Positions 41,957 through 51,050 of a stretch of 64,000 nucleotides of DNA are shown piece after piece (position 1 is the first letter of the stretch; each line of letters begins with the position of its first letter). Under the pieces are notes generated by a model. The model saw only the letters and a list, made by a program, of their open reading frames with translations. It ran no database searches and was not told the DNA's origin. This DNA comes from UBA9926 sp023261215 (GTDB lineage Bacteria > Pseudomonadota > Gammaproteobacteria > Pseudomonadales > Azotimanducaceae), in NCBI GenBank assembly GCA_038136035.1, contig JAYPYV010000008.1, positions 22,078-86,077 on the forward strand, given 5' to 3'. Both the position numbers and the translations under genes were made by a program.

Positions 41957-44900
41957 GCGGTTCGATCCAATAATTTGTAAGCCACAGGAATGAGCACCAA
42001 CGTGAGCAGCGTTGACAAAAGCAAGCCGCCGATCACGGTGATGGCCATAGGCGTTCTCAGTTCAGACGCTTCGCCCAACCCGAGCGCCATGGGCAAAAGA
42101 CCGAGTACTGTTGTTGCCGTGGTCATGAGAATGGGTCGCAAACGCTGCTCGGCCCCCGCGATTAATGCATCATCCTTGCTAAGGCCCTCTTCTCGCCTAA
42201 GCTCATTCACTCGATCGACCAGCACAATGGCATTGTTCACCACGATGCCTACCAGCAAGATTAGCCCGATGAATACCACCACAGATATCGGCGTGCTCGT
42301 CGCCCAAAGACCGAAAATTGCCCCCACCATGGCAAAGGGAATGGTCAGCATGATCGACATCGGATGCACCAAGGATTCAAACAGCGAAGCCATGACCAAG
42401 TAGACAAGGATCAAAGCCAAGATCAATGCGAATTGTAGCGATCGGAACGAGCCTTCCATTTCTTCATTCTGGCCGCCCACAAAACTGCGTACACCTGGGG
42501 GATGCGCAATTTCGGCGAGCAGTCTCTCTGCAAGATCTGCCGCTGCGGCGAGATCCCCTGATCGAGGTTCCGCGCTGACGATCACCACGCGCTGTTGGCC
42601 AACCCGTTGAATATCTGCCGGACCCTGAACCGTCTCAACGCGCGCAACGGTGCCCAGTCGAACTTGAACAGCGGCCTCAGGATTGATCACCAAATCGGCC
42701 ACATCCAAAATTGAATCCCTTTCCTCCTCGGCAACCCGAAGCCGAATATCGATCTTCTTATCCTGAAGGTTGAACGTGGTCGGCACATTGCCTCGAATTT
42801 TATCCACGACACGCTTGGCCACCTCAGGCACTGTCAACCCGAGCGCTGCAATCCTCTCGTGATCAAACTCGATTTGCAGTTCGGGGTAACCTGGAAGCCA
42901 ACTCGACTCGACATCAGCGAACGCCTGGCTCTCCACCATTTTCGCTACCAAGGCATCGGCTACCGACCCCAAATCTGCCAGGTTGAGACCACTGATTTCC
43001 ACCTCGAGCGGATTTGCGAACGTGAACAATTGCGGTTGCTCGATGGCGTAGGTCACATCCGGAACAAGATCTAACGCATCGCGGACGTGGGCCATCGCCA
43101 GCGCCTCACTTCCAGGCGCTGCTGGATTCGCAACGATTACATTCATCTCACCCAGATTCTCACCGCCACTCACCGCAGATGCATCGAGCCGCCCACCCGT
43201 TCCAGCGACGGAGTATGTTTGGGCGATCGTGGGTTCGCTCAGCACCGCGATTTGCGCGTCTCTTAAGATCGCGTCCGTGAGTTCAATCGGTGCACCCGTG
43301 GCCAACTGAAGATTCACCTTGAATTCGCCCTGGGCGACGTCTGGAATTAAGACCAACGGAATGCGAGTTACGAGCAATACGCTCAAGGCCGACGCGATCA
43401 GCGCCGCGGCAAGGGTTAGCCAAGGTGCTCGCAGCGCTCTTCCCAGCACCGCAGCGAAAAATAAAGCGACCGCAGCATAGGCTCGATCAAATGCCGAAAT
43501 GCCCCATCCGGCAACCCAAGTCAGGGGTTTAATCAAGGGTCGACCGATAAATTGCCTGCTTGCTGTGTCATCAGCTTGGCCGCCACCCGCAGCTGACAGC
43601 ATGGGGATCAAGGTCATGGCCAAGATCAACGAAATGACCAAGGCAAAGGTCACGGTGAATGCCTGATCTTCAAACAACTGACCGGCGATACCATCCACAA
43701 AAGCCAAAGGCAGAAACACCGCGATGGTCGTCAGCGTTGAGGCCAGGACGGCACCGGCGACTTCGCTACTCCCCTTACTCGCTGAATCCGTCACGGACTC
43801 ACCTCGCTCTCGTCGGCGCGCAATGTTTTCTAGGACAACGATGGCGTTATCCATGAGCATCCCAACCGCGAGCGCAATCCCGCCAAGGCTCATCACGTTC
43901 AGCGAAATGTCCCAGGAGCGCATCAGCCCAAAGGTCACCATGACCGAAGCCGGAATCGTCAGTGCAACAATCAGCGTCGCCCGAAGACTCTTCAAAAATA
44001 AGAGGAGCACCAAAACCGCCAGCAGGGCCCCCTGGACAGCGGCCGACTGCACTTCATCGATGGCCGATTGAATAAACGTGGACTGATCGTAGATGACCGT
44101 GGTCTGCATATCGCCGCCGAGATCTGCTTGCATCCCATCGAGTGCTTCCCGTACGTTAGCCGCGACTTCCACAGTATTGCCATCGCCTTCCTTGTAGATC
44201 GCGATTTCAACGGCTTCTCGCCCGTTGACCCGCATGACGGCATCTCGATCTTTCGCGCCTTCGATGACCTCGGCCACATCGGACAGCCTCAGAATTCGCC
44301 CGCCGCGCTCATAGATGATCGCCGCCTCGATATCCGCGACGGTTTCGAACTCATTCAGGGTACGAACGAGGTACTCTTGACCCCCATCTTTAAGCGAGCC
44401 CCCTGATAGATTGACATTCGTCGCCTGTAATCGGCTAGCCAACGCCTGAACACTCAAGTCGAGCTGGGCCAACCGTTCCTGATCAATTTGAACGAGGATC
44501 TCTTCCTCAAACCCCCCTGCCACCACCACGGCCGCCACACCCGGCACAGCATCGAGGCGACGCTTGACAAAGTCATCAGCGAACCGTCGCAGAGATCGCA
44601 GGTCTTCAATGGGGTCTAGCCCCTGTTCAGTTTGCGTCAACGTTAAGCGGAAGATCGGATCTAGGTTGGGGTTCAGTCGCAAAAGCACGGGCTTTTCGAC
44701 TTCGAGTGGCAGCCTAACCAAATCGAGTTTTTCACGGACTTCGATCGCCGCAAGGTCCATGTTGGTGCCCCAACGAAATTCAAGCACCACATCACTCTGG
44801 CCCATGGCTGAAATGCTGTGCATTCGCCGAACGCCACTGGCCACGCCCACCCGCTGTTCGATTCTGCGCGTGACTTGCTCTTCGATCTCTGCGGGCGCTG

Positions 44901-45060
44901 CGCCCTCGAATTCCGTTCGGATCGTTAAGGTGGGGTAAGTGAGTTCTGGTAAGAGATCGAGGCTCAGGCGGCCAACCGAAATGCCACCGAACAGCATGGC
45001 CGCAATAAGCACCATCCAGACCGTGACTGGACGACGGATCGAGCGCTCAGCCAATGACAT
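41953..45060 (-). CDS. RND efflux transporter permease, first of a tandem pair
   Basis: A 1035-residue AcrB-superfamily pump. SLAERSIRRPVTVWMVLIAA begins the first helix; FEGAAPAEIEEQVTRRIEQR is the usual porter-domain start. The helix 4 relay segment is GMLMDNAIVVLENIARRRER, with a single Asp before Asn. A periplasmic linker after about residue 495 contains a run of small residues (SAAGGGQADDTASRQ) and may be flexible. It starts 3 bases after the adaptor gene and overlaps the next RND gene by 4 bases. Substrates are unknown; the family exports drugs, detergents and lipids. Confidence 0.94.
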   Translation of the reverse strand: MSLAERSIRRPVTVWMVLIAAMLFGGISVGRLSLDLLPELTYPTLTIRTEFEGAAPAEIEEQVTRRIEQRVGVASGVRRMHSISAMGQSDVVLEFRWGTNMDLAAIEVREKLDLVRLPLEVEKPVLLRLNPNLDPIFRLTLTQTEQGLDPIEDLRSLRRFADDFVKRRLDAVPGVAAVVVAGGFEEEILVQIDQERLAQLDLSVQALASRLQATNVNLSGGSLKDGGQEYLVRTLNEFETVADIEAAIIYERGGRILRLSDVAEVIEGAKDRDAVMRVNGREAVEIAIYKEGDGNTVEVAANVREALDGMQADLGGDMQTTVIYDQSTFIQSAIDEVQSAAVQGALLAVLVLLLFLKSLRATLIVALTIPASVMVTFGLMRSWDISLNVMSLGGIALAVGMLMDNAIVVLENIARRRERGESVTDSASKGSSEVAGAVLASTLTTIAVFLPLAFVDGIAGQLFEDQAFTVTFALVISLILAMTLIPMLSAAGGGQADDTASRQFIGRPLIKPLTWVAGWGISAFDRAYAAVALFFAAVLGRALRAPWLTLAAALIASALSVLLVTRIPLVLIPDVAQGEFKVNLQLATGAPIELTDAILRDAQIAVLSEPTIAQTYSVAGTGGRLDASAVSGGENLGEMNVIVANPAAPGSEALAMAHVRDALDLVPDVTYAIEQPQLFTFANPLEVEISGLNLADLGSVADALVAKMVESQAFADVESSWLPGYPELQIEFDHERIAALGLTVPEVAKRVVDKIRGNVPTTFNLQDKKIDIRLRVAEEERDSILDVADLVINPEAAVQVRLGTVARVETVQGPADIQRVGQQRVVIVSAEPRSGDLAAAADLAERLLAEIAHPPGVRSFVGGQNEEMEGSFRSLQFALILALILVYLVMASLFESLVHPMSIMLTIPFAMVGAIFGLWATSTPISVVVFIGLILLVGIVVNNAIVLVDRVNELRREEGLSKDDALIAGAEQRLRPILMTTATTVLGLLPMALGLGEASELRTPMAITVIGGLLLSTLLTLVLIPVAYKLLDRTA

Positions 45061-45063
45061 AGG

Positions 45064-46191
45064 TTAGTTCACAATAACTTTAACGCTGCTTCCATCTTTG
45101 AGCGTGCTTTGCCCCCGGATGACGACCTCGTCGCCTTCCGTTAAGCCGGTTAACACCTCAACTTGATCGCCCATCAGATAGCCCGTTTTGACCGGTTGCA
45201 AATGCGCAAGGCCATCACGGACCAAGTACACGTTTTGGCCGGTCCGTTGGTTCAGGATGGCCTCTCTTGCGACCAGGAGTGCATCGGCCTGCGAGTCGAA
45301 GAGGACCTCCACTCTGGCAAACATGCCCGGTTTCAGCAGATCTAATTCATTGCGCGCCTCGACCGTCGCCCTAAAGGTTCCCGAATTCGGGTCGATTTCA
45401 GGGGCTACCCGAACCAGCGTGCCGTCAAATTGGGCATCCTCAAGGGCATCAACGCGTATGGTCGCGGATTGACCGGCCCTAATCTTGATCAGTTCTTTCT
45501 CAGGAATATTGAGAATCGCTTCCAAGATATCTGCTCGCTTGATTTCAAAGGCCACCGAATTGGGCTGCAACGTATTACCCAGCTTGATTTTTCGGGCGGT
45601 GACCACGCCATCGATGGGTGCGCGGATAGTTGCCTCCTCCAGATCATGCGCCTGAAGTGCCTTCAATGCTTCCTCTCGCTCCAAATTGAACCGCGCTTGA
45701 TCATAGGCATCGGGCGAAATCATCTTGCTGGCATACAGTTGTTCAGCGCGCTCGAAAGCTCGACGCAAACTTTCTAAATTCGTTTCCGTACGCGCGAGTT
45801 CTAACGCCAACCGCTCAGTGTCGAGCTGGGCGAGCGGTTGCTCTGCCTTCACCACCGTGCCCTCTTCGGCAAAAATGGCTTCAACCACGCCTTGCGTTCG
45901 TGCAACAACCGTGGCTTCTTCAACCGCCGTCAGAGACGCTGTGGTGCTATAAAACGCATCCAATCGACCGCGCTCAACTGCGGCGATCGAAACAGGTACC
46001 GGTCTCGCCTTAAATTCTGCCTTCTTGGCTTCTCGTTCAGCCTGGCTTTTAGGCCCATTGGGACGCGATTCAGGTTGAGCCGCATCACGTCCAGCTTCGG
46101 CACGCGGTGACTCTGTGTCTGACGCGCCGCCGCATCCGACAAGCGAGATGATCACCGCAGCGCTAAGGAGATGTCTGAACAAGAGATTCAC
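45064..46191 (-). CDS. RND efflux periplasmic adaptor (membrane fusion) lipoprotein
   Basis: A 375-residue adaptor with a lipoprotein signal: lipobox LVGC with Cys20 after MNLLFRHLLSAAVIIS. The biotinyl-lipoyl-like motif is VVARTQGVVEAIFAEEGTVV, followed by the coiled-coil hairpin (about 120-175) and the second lipoyl half ATIRAPIDGVVTARKIKLGN. The beta-barrel and membrane-proximal domains complete it (GLTEGDEVVIRGQSTLKDGS). It bridges the two RND pumps encoded directly downstream to an outer-membrane channel. The start is GTG. A low-complexity Ser/Arg/Ala region (22-55) follows the lipid-modified Cys. Confidence 0.93.
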   Translation of the reverse strand: MNLLFRHLLSAAVIISLVGCGGASDTESPRAEAGRDAAQPESRPNGPKSQAEREAKKAEFKARPVPVSIAAVERGRLDAFYSTTASLTAVEEATVVARTQGVVEAIFAEEGTVVKAEQPLAQLDTERLALELARTETNLESLRRAFERAEQLYASKMISPDAYDQARFNLEREEALKALQAHDLEEATIRAPIDGVVTARKIKLGNTLQPNSVAFEIKRADILEAILNIPEKELIKIRAGQSATIRVDALEDAQFDGTLVRVAPEIDPNSGTFRATVEARNELDLLKPGMFARVEVLFDSQADALLVAREAILNQRTGQNVYLVRDGLAHLQPVKTGYLMGDQVEVLTGLTEGDEVVIRGQSTLKDGSSVKVIVN

Positions 46192-46352
46192 GGAATAAGG
46201 GTCCTAAATAAGGGATGGGCCTCACATACCTCTGCGCAGGCGCGCAAATGGTGTCCAGAGACATACACAGCGCTTATTATACGCCCAATCCATCGAAATC
46301 AGTCGATCGGGTAATCCACAACCTGACTCGACATCTACCTAGGGGTATCGCA

Positions 46353-47450
46353 ATGCATCGTAGAACTTTTCTTGGTCATGCCTTGACTGCAAGCGCCGCC
46401 CTGACCAGCGGGCATCTGGCGAGAGCCGAAACTGCGACCAACCCTCGAACTCAAGCCGATCTCTCGATTCCCCTCAATCGTCAACCTACCTTAACGCCGG
46501 TTTTGGCGAAACGTTTGGAGCCTGGAATGACGGTCGGAGTGGTTGCACCCGCAAGCAATGCCTTTGAGGATGAGGACATCCGCTACGCCCTCGATATTGT
46601 TGAATCACTGGGATTTAAACCAAAGCCGGGTCGCCATCTATTCGACCGTAAGGGTTATCTTGCAGGCGCCGATGCCGATCGAGCGAGCGACTTAAACGCA
46701 ATGTTTACCGATTCCTCTGTCGATGCCGTTTTCTGCGCTCGAGGCGGCTACGGCACCATGCGGATATTGCCCCTGCTGGATTATGCAGGCATCCGTGCGA
46801 ATCCCAAGGTTCTCCTGGGGTATAGCGACATCACGGCACTCATGAGTGCCATTCATCGATACAGCGGGCTCATCACGTTCCACGGGCCTATCGCGACCCA
46901 AGAATACACCCCCTATACCTACACAGCCTTTCAGAGGACGTTAATCGAGCATCGGTCACCGCTGGCGCTTGGCGCGCCACCCCCCTTTGATTCTGGGCCT
47001 GGTCGGGTGGAGCGCGAAAACAGACTTCAGACCCTTGTTCCCGGGCAAGCGGAAGGGCATCTCATTGGCGGGAACCTTTCATTGGTGGCCGCACTCATGG
47101 GCACGCCATTTGAACCGCGGTTTGATGGCGGCATTTTAGTGCTTGAGGATGTCGACGAAGCACCGTACCGCGTCGATCGCATGCTGACGCAGCTGAAATT
47201 GGCCGGCGTGTTCAGCCGGGTCAACGGCGTGGTGTTCGGCAAATTCACTGACTACAAGGTTAGCGGCCCTTCGATCAGCATGGGCGAGGTATTGGAGGAC
47301 CGCTGCGGCGATCTACAAATTCCCGTTTTGAAAGGGTTGATGATTGGTCATGTCCGCGATCAAGCCATCATCCCCATCGGCGCTCGCGCAGAACTGGATG
47401 CAACGCGCCAAACCCTGACACTGAAGGGACCCTACTTGACCAACGGCTAG
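46353..47450 (+). CDS. S66 family LD-carboxypeptidase with a Tat signal
   Basis: A 365-residue peptidase that trims the terminal D-Ala from murein tetrapeptides. The Ser nucleophile is Ser158 in LLGYSDITALMSAI; the catalytic Glu is in ILVLEDVDEAPYRVDRMLTQ and the His in MIGHVRDQAIIPIG. The early block MTVGVVAPASNAF is typical. Unlike cytoplasmic LdcA, it begins MHRRTFLGHALTASAALTSG, a twin-arginine signal, so it is likely exported folded. AGGGG lies 8 bases before the ATG at 46353; the longer upstream frame is unsupported. It is divergent from the RND operon. Confidence 0.9.
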   Translation: MHRRTFLGHALTASAALTSGHLARAETATNPRTQADLSIPLNRQPTLTPVLAKRLEPGMTVGVVAPASNAFEDEDIRYALDIVESLGFKPKPGRHLFDRKGYLAGADADRASDLNAMFTDSSVDAVFCARGGYGTMRILPLLDYAGIRANPKVLLGYSDITALMSAIHRYSGLITFHGPIATQEYTPYTYTAFQRTLIEHRSPLALGAPPPFDSGPGRVERENRLQTLVPGQAEGHLIGGNLSLVAALMGTPFEPRFDGGILVLEDVDEAPYRVDRMLTQLKLAGVFSRVNGVVFGKFTDYKVSGPSISMGEVLEDRCGDLQIPVLKGLMIGHVRDQAIIPIGARAELDATRQTLTLKGPYLTNG

Positions 47451-47635
47451 CGACCTGTCGATGTTATTGCCGCACCCAAGGGACCTCGTTCGGCCGGCAG
47501 CGCAAAGCGGAGCCACGTCGATCACGTCTCGCGGGCCATCGAGCAAGCGAGTCGCTCGATGCGAATCAACCCTTCTCGCTGGCATCCATCTCTGTCCCAC
47601 TTTAGACTAACCGCCGACCGCATCAAGGCGAAACT

Positions 47636-48874
47636 ATGCAAGCACTTCTTGGCATTCTGCTGATCTTGGCAATGTGCTACCTCTTCAGCCAAGACAGGAA
47701 ACGGATCATCTGGCGTCCTGTGCTTGCGGGCCTGGTGGTTCAGTCGCTGCTCATCCTATTGCTCTTCAAAGTGCCTTTGATTTCGCAAGCGCTCTTGTCA
47801 CTCAATGTCATTGTTGAAACCCTGGAAGCCGCAACACGGACTGGCGCCATTTTCTTGTTTGGTTTTCTGGGTGGCGCTGAAGCCCCCTTCGTTGAAAAGG
47901 AGGGTGTTCAATCTTATTTGCTCGCTTTCCGTGTGTTACCTCAAATCCTCATGTTTGCAGTGATTGTCGCAATTCTCTGGTACTACCGTGTTCTGCAATG
48001 GCTGGTGCGCGGCCTAGGCCTATTGATGCAACGTTCTATGGGCATCTCTGGCGCACTGGGGACGGGCGCTGCTGCCAGTCTCTTTCTCGGCATGGTAGAG
48101 GCGCCGATGGTCGTTCGGGCCTATTTAAAAGAGATGTCTGAGAGCGAGTTTTTCATCCTAATGACCTGCGGCATGTCAACCATCGCCGGGACCATGATGG
48201 TCCTCTACGCCTCCGTTCTGAGCCCAATCGTGCCTGGCGTCGTGGGTCATCTGCTGTCTGCCTCGATCATCAATATCATCGGTGCGGTTTACCTTTCGCG
48301 ACTCTTAATGCCTGGCACCCATGAGGCGTCGCTCGAATTGCCACCGACGCTCGACCTGAAATATGAATCACTTATGGATGCCATCAGTCGGGGTACGCAA
48401 GATGGCCTGAACCTTGCGTTACAGATTGGCGCCATGTTGCTCGTGCTGAATGCGCTCGTGGCGCTCGTCAACATCCTTCTGGGCCAAATTGATCTTTTCG
48501 GCAATCCATTGTCGCTTGAAATAATTATGGGCTGGATATTCGCGCCCATTGCGTTTGTGATCGGTATTCCGTGGTCCGAGGCGGTGTCCGCGGGCGGCAT
48601 TCTCGGCACGAAATTGATCCTCAATGAGTTCATCGGCTATCTGCAAATGGTCGCAATGGGGGATGCCTTGAGCGACCGGACGCAACTCATCCTGACCTAC
48701 GCCCTCTGCAGCTTCGCGAACCTCGGGAGCCTGGGCATCCTAGTCGGCGGTCTTGGGGTTCTGGTGCCCGAGCGCAGAGGGGAAATTCTCTCGGCAGCCC
48801 CAAAGTCCATTCTATCCGGCACCTTGGTCACACTGATGACCGCAAGCCTCGTGGCGTTACTCAGCAGCCTCTAG
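47636..48874 (+). CDS. Concentrative nucleoside transporter, NupC/CNT family
   Basis: A 412-residue membrane protein with about 10 hydrophobic segments that imports nucleosides with H+ or Na+. CNT signature blocks are IFLFGFLGGAEAPFV, SLFLGMVEAPMVVRAYLKEM, ILMTCGMSTIAGTMMVLYAS and SEAVSAGGILGTKLILNEFI. The C-terminal ILTYALCSFANLGSLGILVG contains the second inverted motif. With the periplasmic 5'-nucleotidase at 19758-21350 it could form a nucleotide-scavenging path, though the genes are not linked. It is followed by a duplicated 20-bp sequence. Confidence 0.93.
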   Translation: MQALLGILLILAMCYLFSQDRKRIIWRPVLAGLVVQSLLILLLFKVPLISQALLSLNVIVETLEAATRTGAIFLFGFLGGAEAPFVEKEGVQSYLLAFRVLPQILMFAVIVAILWYYRVLQWLVRGLGLLMQRSMGISGALGTGAAASLFLGMVEAPMVVRAYLKEMSESEFFILMTCGMSTIAGTMMVLYASVLSPIVPGVVGHLLSASIINIIGAVYLSRLLMPGTHEASLELPPTLDLKYESLMDAISRGTQDGLNLALQIGAMLLVLNALVALVNILLGQIDLFGNPLSLEIIMGWIFAPIAFVIGIPWSEAVSAGGILGTKLILNEFIGYLQMVAMGDALSDRTQLILTYALCSFANLGSLGILVGGLGVLVPERRGEILSAAPKSILSGTLVTLMTASLVALLSSL

Positions 48875-49260
48875 TTGCCTGCCACGACGACTGGCCGGCT
48901 CCGATCACAACTGGCCGGCTCCGATCACAAAAGCCTGGGCATAGGAATCTGCCCTTTCGAGACATTGTCATGTTTTTCGCAGTCGCGTTTGTCAGTGTCT
49001 TGCGTGAGCCTCCGTGCTCGTTCATACAGGCGACTTAAAAGCGTCGAGTCTGGTTCACATCGATGGATATCGAGAGTCAAAGCCTGAGGCTTATCGCTGA
49101 TCACTTCTCACGCAGGCCCCCACCTTTTACCAGGGGGTTAAGGGTTGCGTTCGGCGTTCAACCCTATGGTGGGAGGCTGCAACTTGGCCCCTCGTTGACT
49201 CAATTTGGCGCAATCAACGACGCTTTGCTAAGCTCTTCCCACGTTGTCACGAGAAAGCCC
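48875..49260. other. Intergenic region after the nucleoside transporter gene
   Basis: 386 bases without a supported gene. It begins with the 20-bp tandem duplication (48890-48929). A short GC stem (CCCCC / GGGGG near 49118-49138) has no T-run. Upstream in-frame codons of the next gene exist here but lack a ribosome site and a signal, so they are not included in it. Confidence 0.45.
48890..48929. repeat. Tandem duplication of a 20-bp unit
   Basis: Two identical, adjacent copies of a 20-base unit beginning ACTGGCCGGCTCC (48890-48909 and 48910-48929), 16 bases after the nupC-type stop codon. It lies in non-coding DNA and is probably a slippage duplication. Confidence 0.95.
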
Positions 49261-49659
49261 ATGCCTTTATTGCTCACCCTTCGTCGCTTCAGCCGTCTTC
49301 TGTTAGCGCTTGTCGTCCTATCCTCGAGCGCTGCCATCTACGCGGAAGACGCGCCCACACTCCCCCCCTGGCTCACATTGTCGCTGACCAAGAAAATCCT
49401 CGACATCGATATGAACGAGGAGCAGCGGACCTTGTTCAGGCGCTCGCTCACTGAGTGTTTGGAGGGTTTGAGGGCCGACGTGACCAAAATTATTCGTCGC
49501 GGCGGCGCCAATTTGCCTAAAAAGGTGGAGCGCGCGCGAAAGAATCGATTCAACGAATTTGAAGACACCATGTTGGCCGCCCTGGGTCCTGAGCAACACG
49601 AAGCCTTCAAGATTTATCTCGTTGAGCAAATCGAGGTCTTAGAAGAGATGCGTCGTTAA
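49261..49659 (+). CDS. Small periplasmic helical protein of unknown function
   Basis: A 132-residue protein with a clear signal peptide, MPLLLTLRRFSRLLLALVVL and then SSSAAIYAED, cleavage probably after IYA. The mature part is short, basic and almost all helical, with MNEEQRTLFRRSLTECLEGL and LAALGPEQHEAFKIYLVEQI. These two helix starts recall the LTxxQ pattern of Spy/CpxP-type chaperones, but the match is only general. The single Cys (in LTECLEGL) lies in the mature part. No strong ribosome site was seen before the ATG at 49261. Neighbours give no clue. Confidence 0.68.
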   Translation: MPLLLTLRRFSRLLLALVVLSSSAAIYAEDAPTLPPWLTLSLTKKILDIDMNEEQRTLFRRSLTECLEGLRADVTKIIRRGGANLPKKVERARKNRFNEFEDTMLAALGPEQHEAFKIYLVEQIEVLEEMRR

Positions 49660-49822
49660 TTGGCGTGTATCGGGCGCTGGGCAACCTGTCCAGGAATCCT
49701 AGTCTCATGGTGAGAGTTAACCTAAGGGCTCGTTTTACTGGCGTCATGGAAAGCGCGCATCCAGGGTCCAGCCATTCGCCCAAGCGCGCTTATCACCCAG
49801 CCGCGATTAACCTGGCTGACCC

Positions 49823-49850
49823 TTGAAATCGGGCGTAAAGCCCTTAAGAT
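49823..49850 (+). promoter_or_regulatory. Candidate promoter of yccA
   Basis: TTGAAA (49823-49828), 16 bases, then TAAGAT (49845-49850), about 55 bases before the yccA ATG. The -35 in context reads CTTGAAA, the heat-shock sigma-32 consensus, while CCCTTAAG downstream only partly fits its -10. A 6-bp hairpin (GCGGTC / GACCGC, 49858-49875) follows in the leader. Confidence 0.45.
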
Positions 49851-49904
49851 TTCACAAGCGGTCCAGAACGACCGCACCCATTTATGCCCCAGAGGAGCTT
49901 CACC

Positions 49905-50594
49905 ATGGCCGACATGCGTTACGCGACGTCGAACTCAACCACCACCCGTATCTCTGAATCGAGCTACAAGGTCTTGCGTCAGACTTACATGCTCTTGTCC
50001 ATGACATTGCTTTGGAGCGCAGCCTGTGCGGGACTCGCATTCGCATTGCAGCCGCCACCTATTTTTATGTGGGCTTGCTTCATCCCGGCGCTCATCATCG
50101 CGTTTACCATGCGCAAATGGGCGAACTCACCTTCGGCCATCGCCTGGGTCTTTGGGTTCACTGGCCTCATGGGCGCCTCACTGGGTCCCATGTTGAGTAT
50201 GGTCATAGGCGGTATGCCAAACGGCGGCTGGCTCGTCATGCAATCGCTTGCGCTGACGGCAGGCATTTTCTTTATCGCATCGGGCTATGTGCTGACCACC
50301 AAGAAAGATCTCACTTTCATGGGCGGCTTTTTGATGACAGGCCTCTTGGTTGTGATTGGCAGCATGATTGCGGCTTGGATCGCCTCATTTTTTGGTGTGG
50401 AGATCGCTGGCCTGCAGCTCGCACTCAGCGCAGCTTGCGTCTTGCTGTTCTCGATGTTCCTTTTGTATGACACGAGCAACATCATTCAGGGTCACGAAAC
50501 CAATTATGTGGTTGCTACCGTCTCCCTGTATCTCAACCTCTTCAACCTCTTTGTCAACTTGCTTCACCTTCTGGGTTTCGCAAACGACGATTGA
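49905..50594 (+). CDS. yccA: Bax inhibitor-1 / YccA family membrane protein
   Basis: A 229-residue protein with seven hydrophobic segments and a C-terminal LFVNLLHLLGFANDD. YccA-type members bind and restrain the FtsH protease during envelope stress in E. coli. The conserved C-terminal helix region is LFSMFLLYDTSNIIQGHETN with the acidic and His residues expected in the family pore. GAGGAG (about 49891-49896) fixes the start at 49905, so seven upstream in-frame codons are excluded. It precedes the tus genes as in Pseudomonas. A terminator-like hairpin separates it from tusD. Confidence 0.9.
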   Translation: MADMRYATSNSTTTRISESSYKVLRQTYMLLSMTLLWSAACAGLAFALQPPPIFMWACFIPALIIAFTMRKWANSPSAIAWVFGFTGLMGASLGPMLSMVIGGMPNGGWLVMQSLALTAGIFFIASGYVLTTKKDLTFMGGFLMTGLLVVIGSMIAAWIASFFGVEIAGLQLALSAACVLLFSMFLLYDTSNIIQGHETNYVVATVSLYLNLFNLFVNLLHLLGFANDD

Positions 50595-50606
50595 CAATAG
50601 ACCACC

Positions 50607-50628
50607 GCGCCGCAATGCTTTGCGGCGC
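50607..50628 (+). terminator. Terminator-like hairpin after yccA
   Basis: A perfect 9-bp GC-rich stem (GCGCCGCAA at 50607-50615, TTGCGGCGC at 50620-50628) with a 4-base loop, 13 bases after the yccA stop. The T-run is weak (ATTCTCT), so it may attenuate rather than fully stop transcription into tusD. Confidence 0.72.
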
Positions 50629-50648
50629 ATTCTCTGTGAGCGTTGCCT

Positions 50649-51041
50649 GTGCAGTTCGCGCTTTTAATCCAGGGCTCGCCAACCAGCAGCCAAAGCCTGC
50701 TCTCCGCGCATGCCTTCGCGTGCGCGGCGATCGCATCAGGTCATTCGATCCAGCGCGCTTTTTTCTACCATGACGCGGTGCTGATCGGCAGTGACCATCT
50801 TGCGCCGCCTCAGGACGAGCCCAATGTTCAGGCGTTGTGGCAAGCGCTCGGCAGTGAACACGACATCCCGCTAATTCTCTGCGTCGCGTCTTGCCTGCGC
50901 CGCGGGATACTTGATGAGAGAGAGGCCCAACGATTTGAAAAGCCAAGCCCGTCATTGGCTAAGGGATTTGAGATCGGCGGTCTCGGTCAGCTCATTGATG
51001 GTGCTTTGAACGCTGACCGCACACTCACCTTCTTGCCCTAG
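50649..51041 (+). CDS. tusD: Sulfur transfer complex subunit TusD (DsrE family)
   Basis: A 130-residue subunit of the TusBCD hexamer, which relays sulfur from TusA to TusE for 2-thiouridine synthesis at tRNA wobble positions. With the GTG at 50649 as start the protein opens MQFALLIQGSPTSSQS, like E. coli TusD, and the sulfur-carrying Cys falls at position 78 in LILCVASCLRRG, the same number as in E. coli. A TTG two codons earlier is an alternative start. The tusD-C-B-E genes are tightly packed, with gaps of 1-9 bases. Confidence 0.9.
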   Translation: MQFALLIQGSPTSSQSLLSAHAFACAAIASGHSIQRAFFYHDAVLIGSDHLAPPQDEPNVQALWQALGSEHDIPLILCVASCLRRGILDEREAQRFEKPSPSLAKGFEIGGLGQLIDGALNADRTLTFLP

Positions 51042-51050
51042 GCAGACGCA

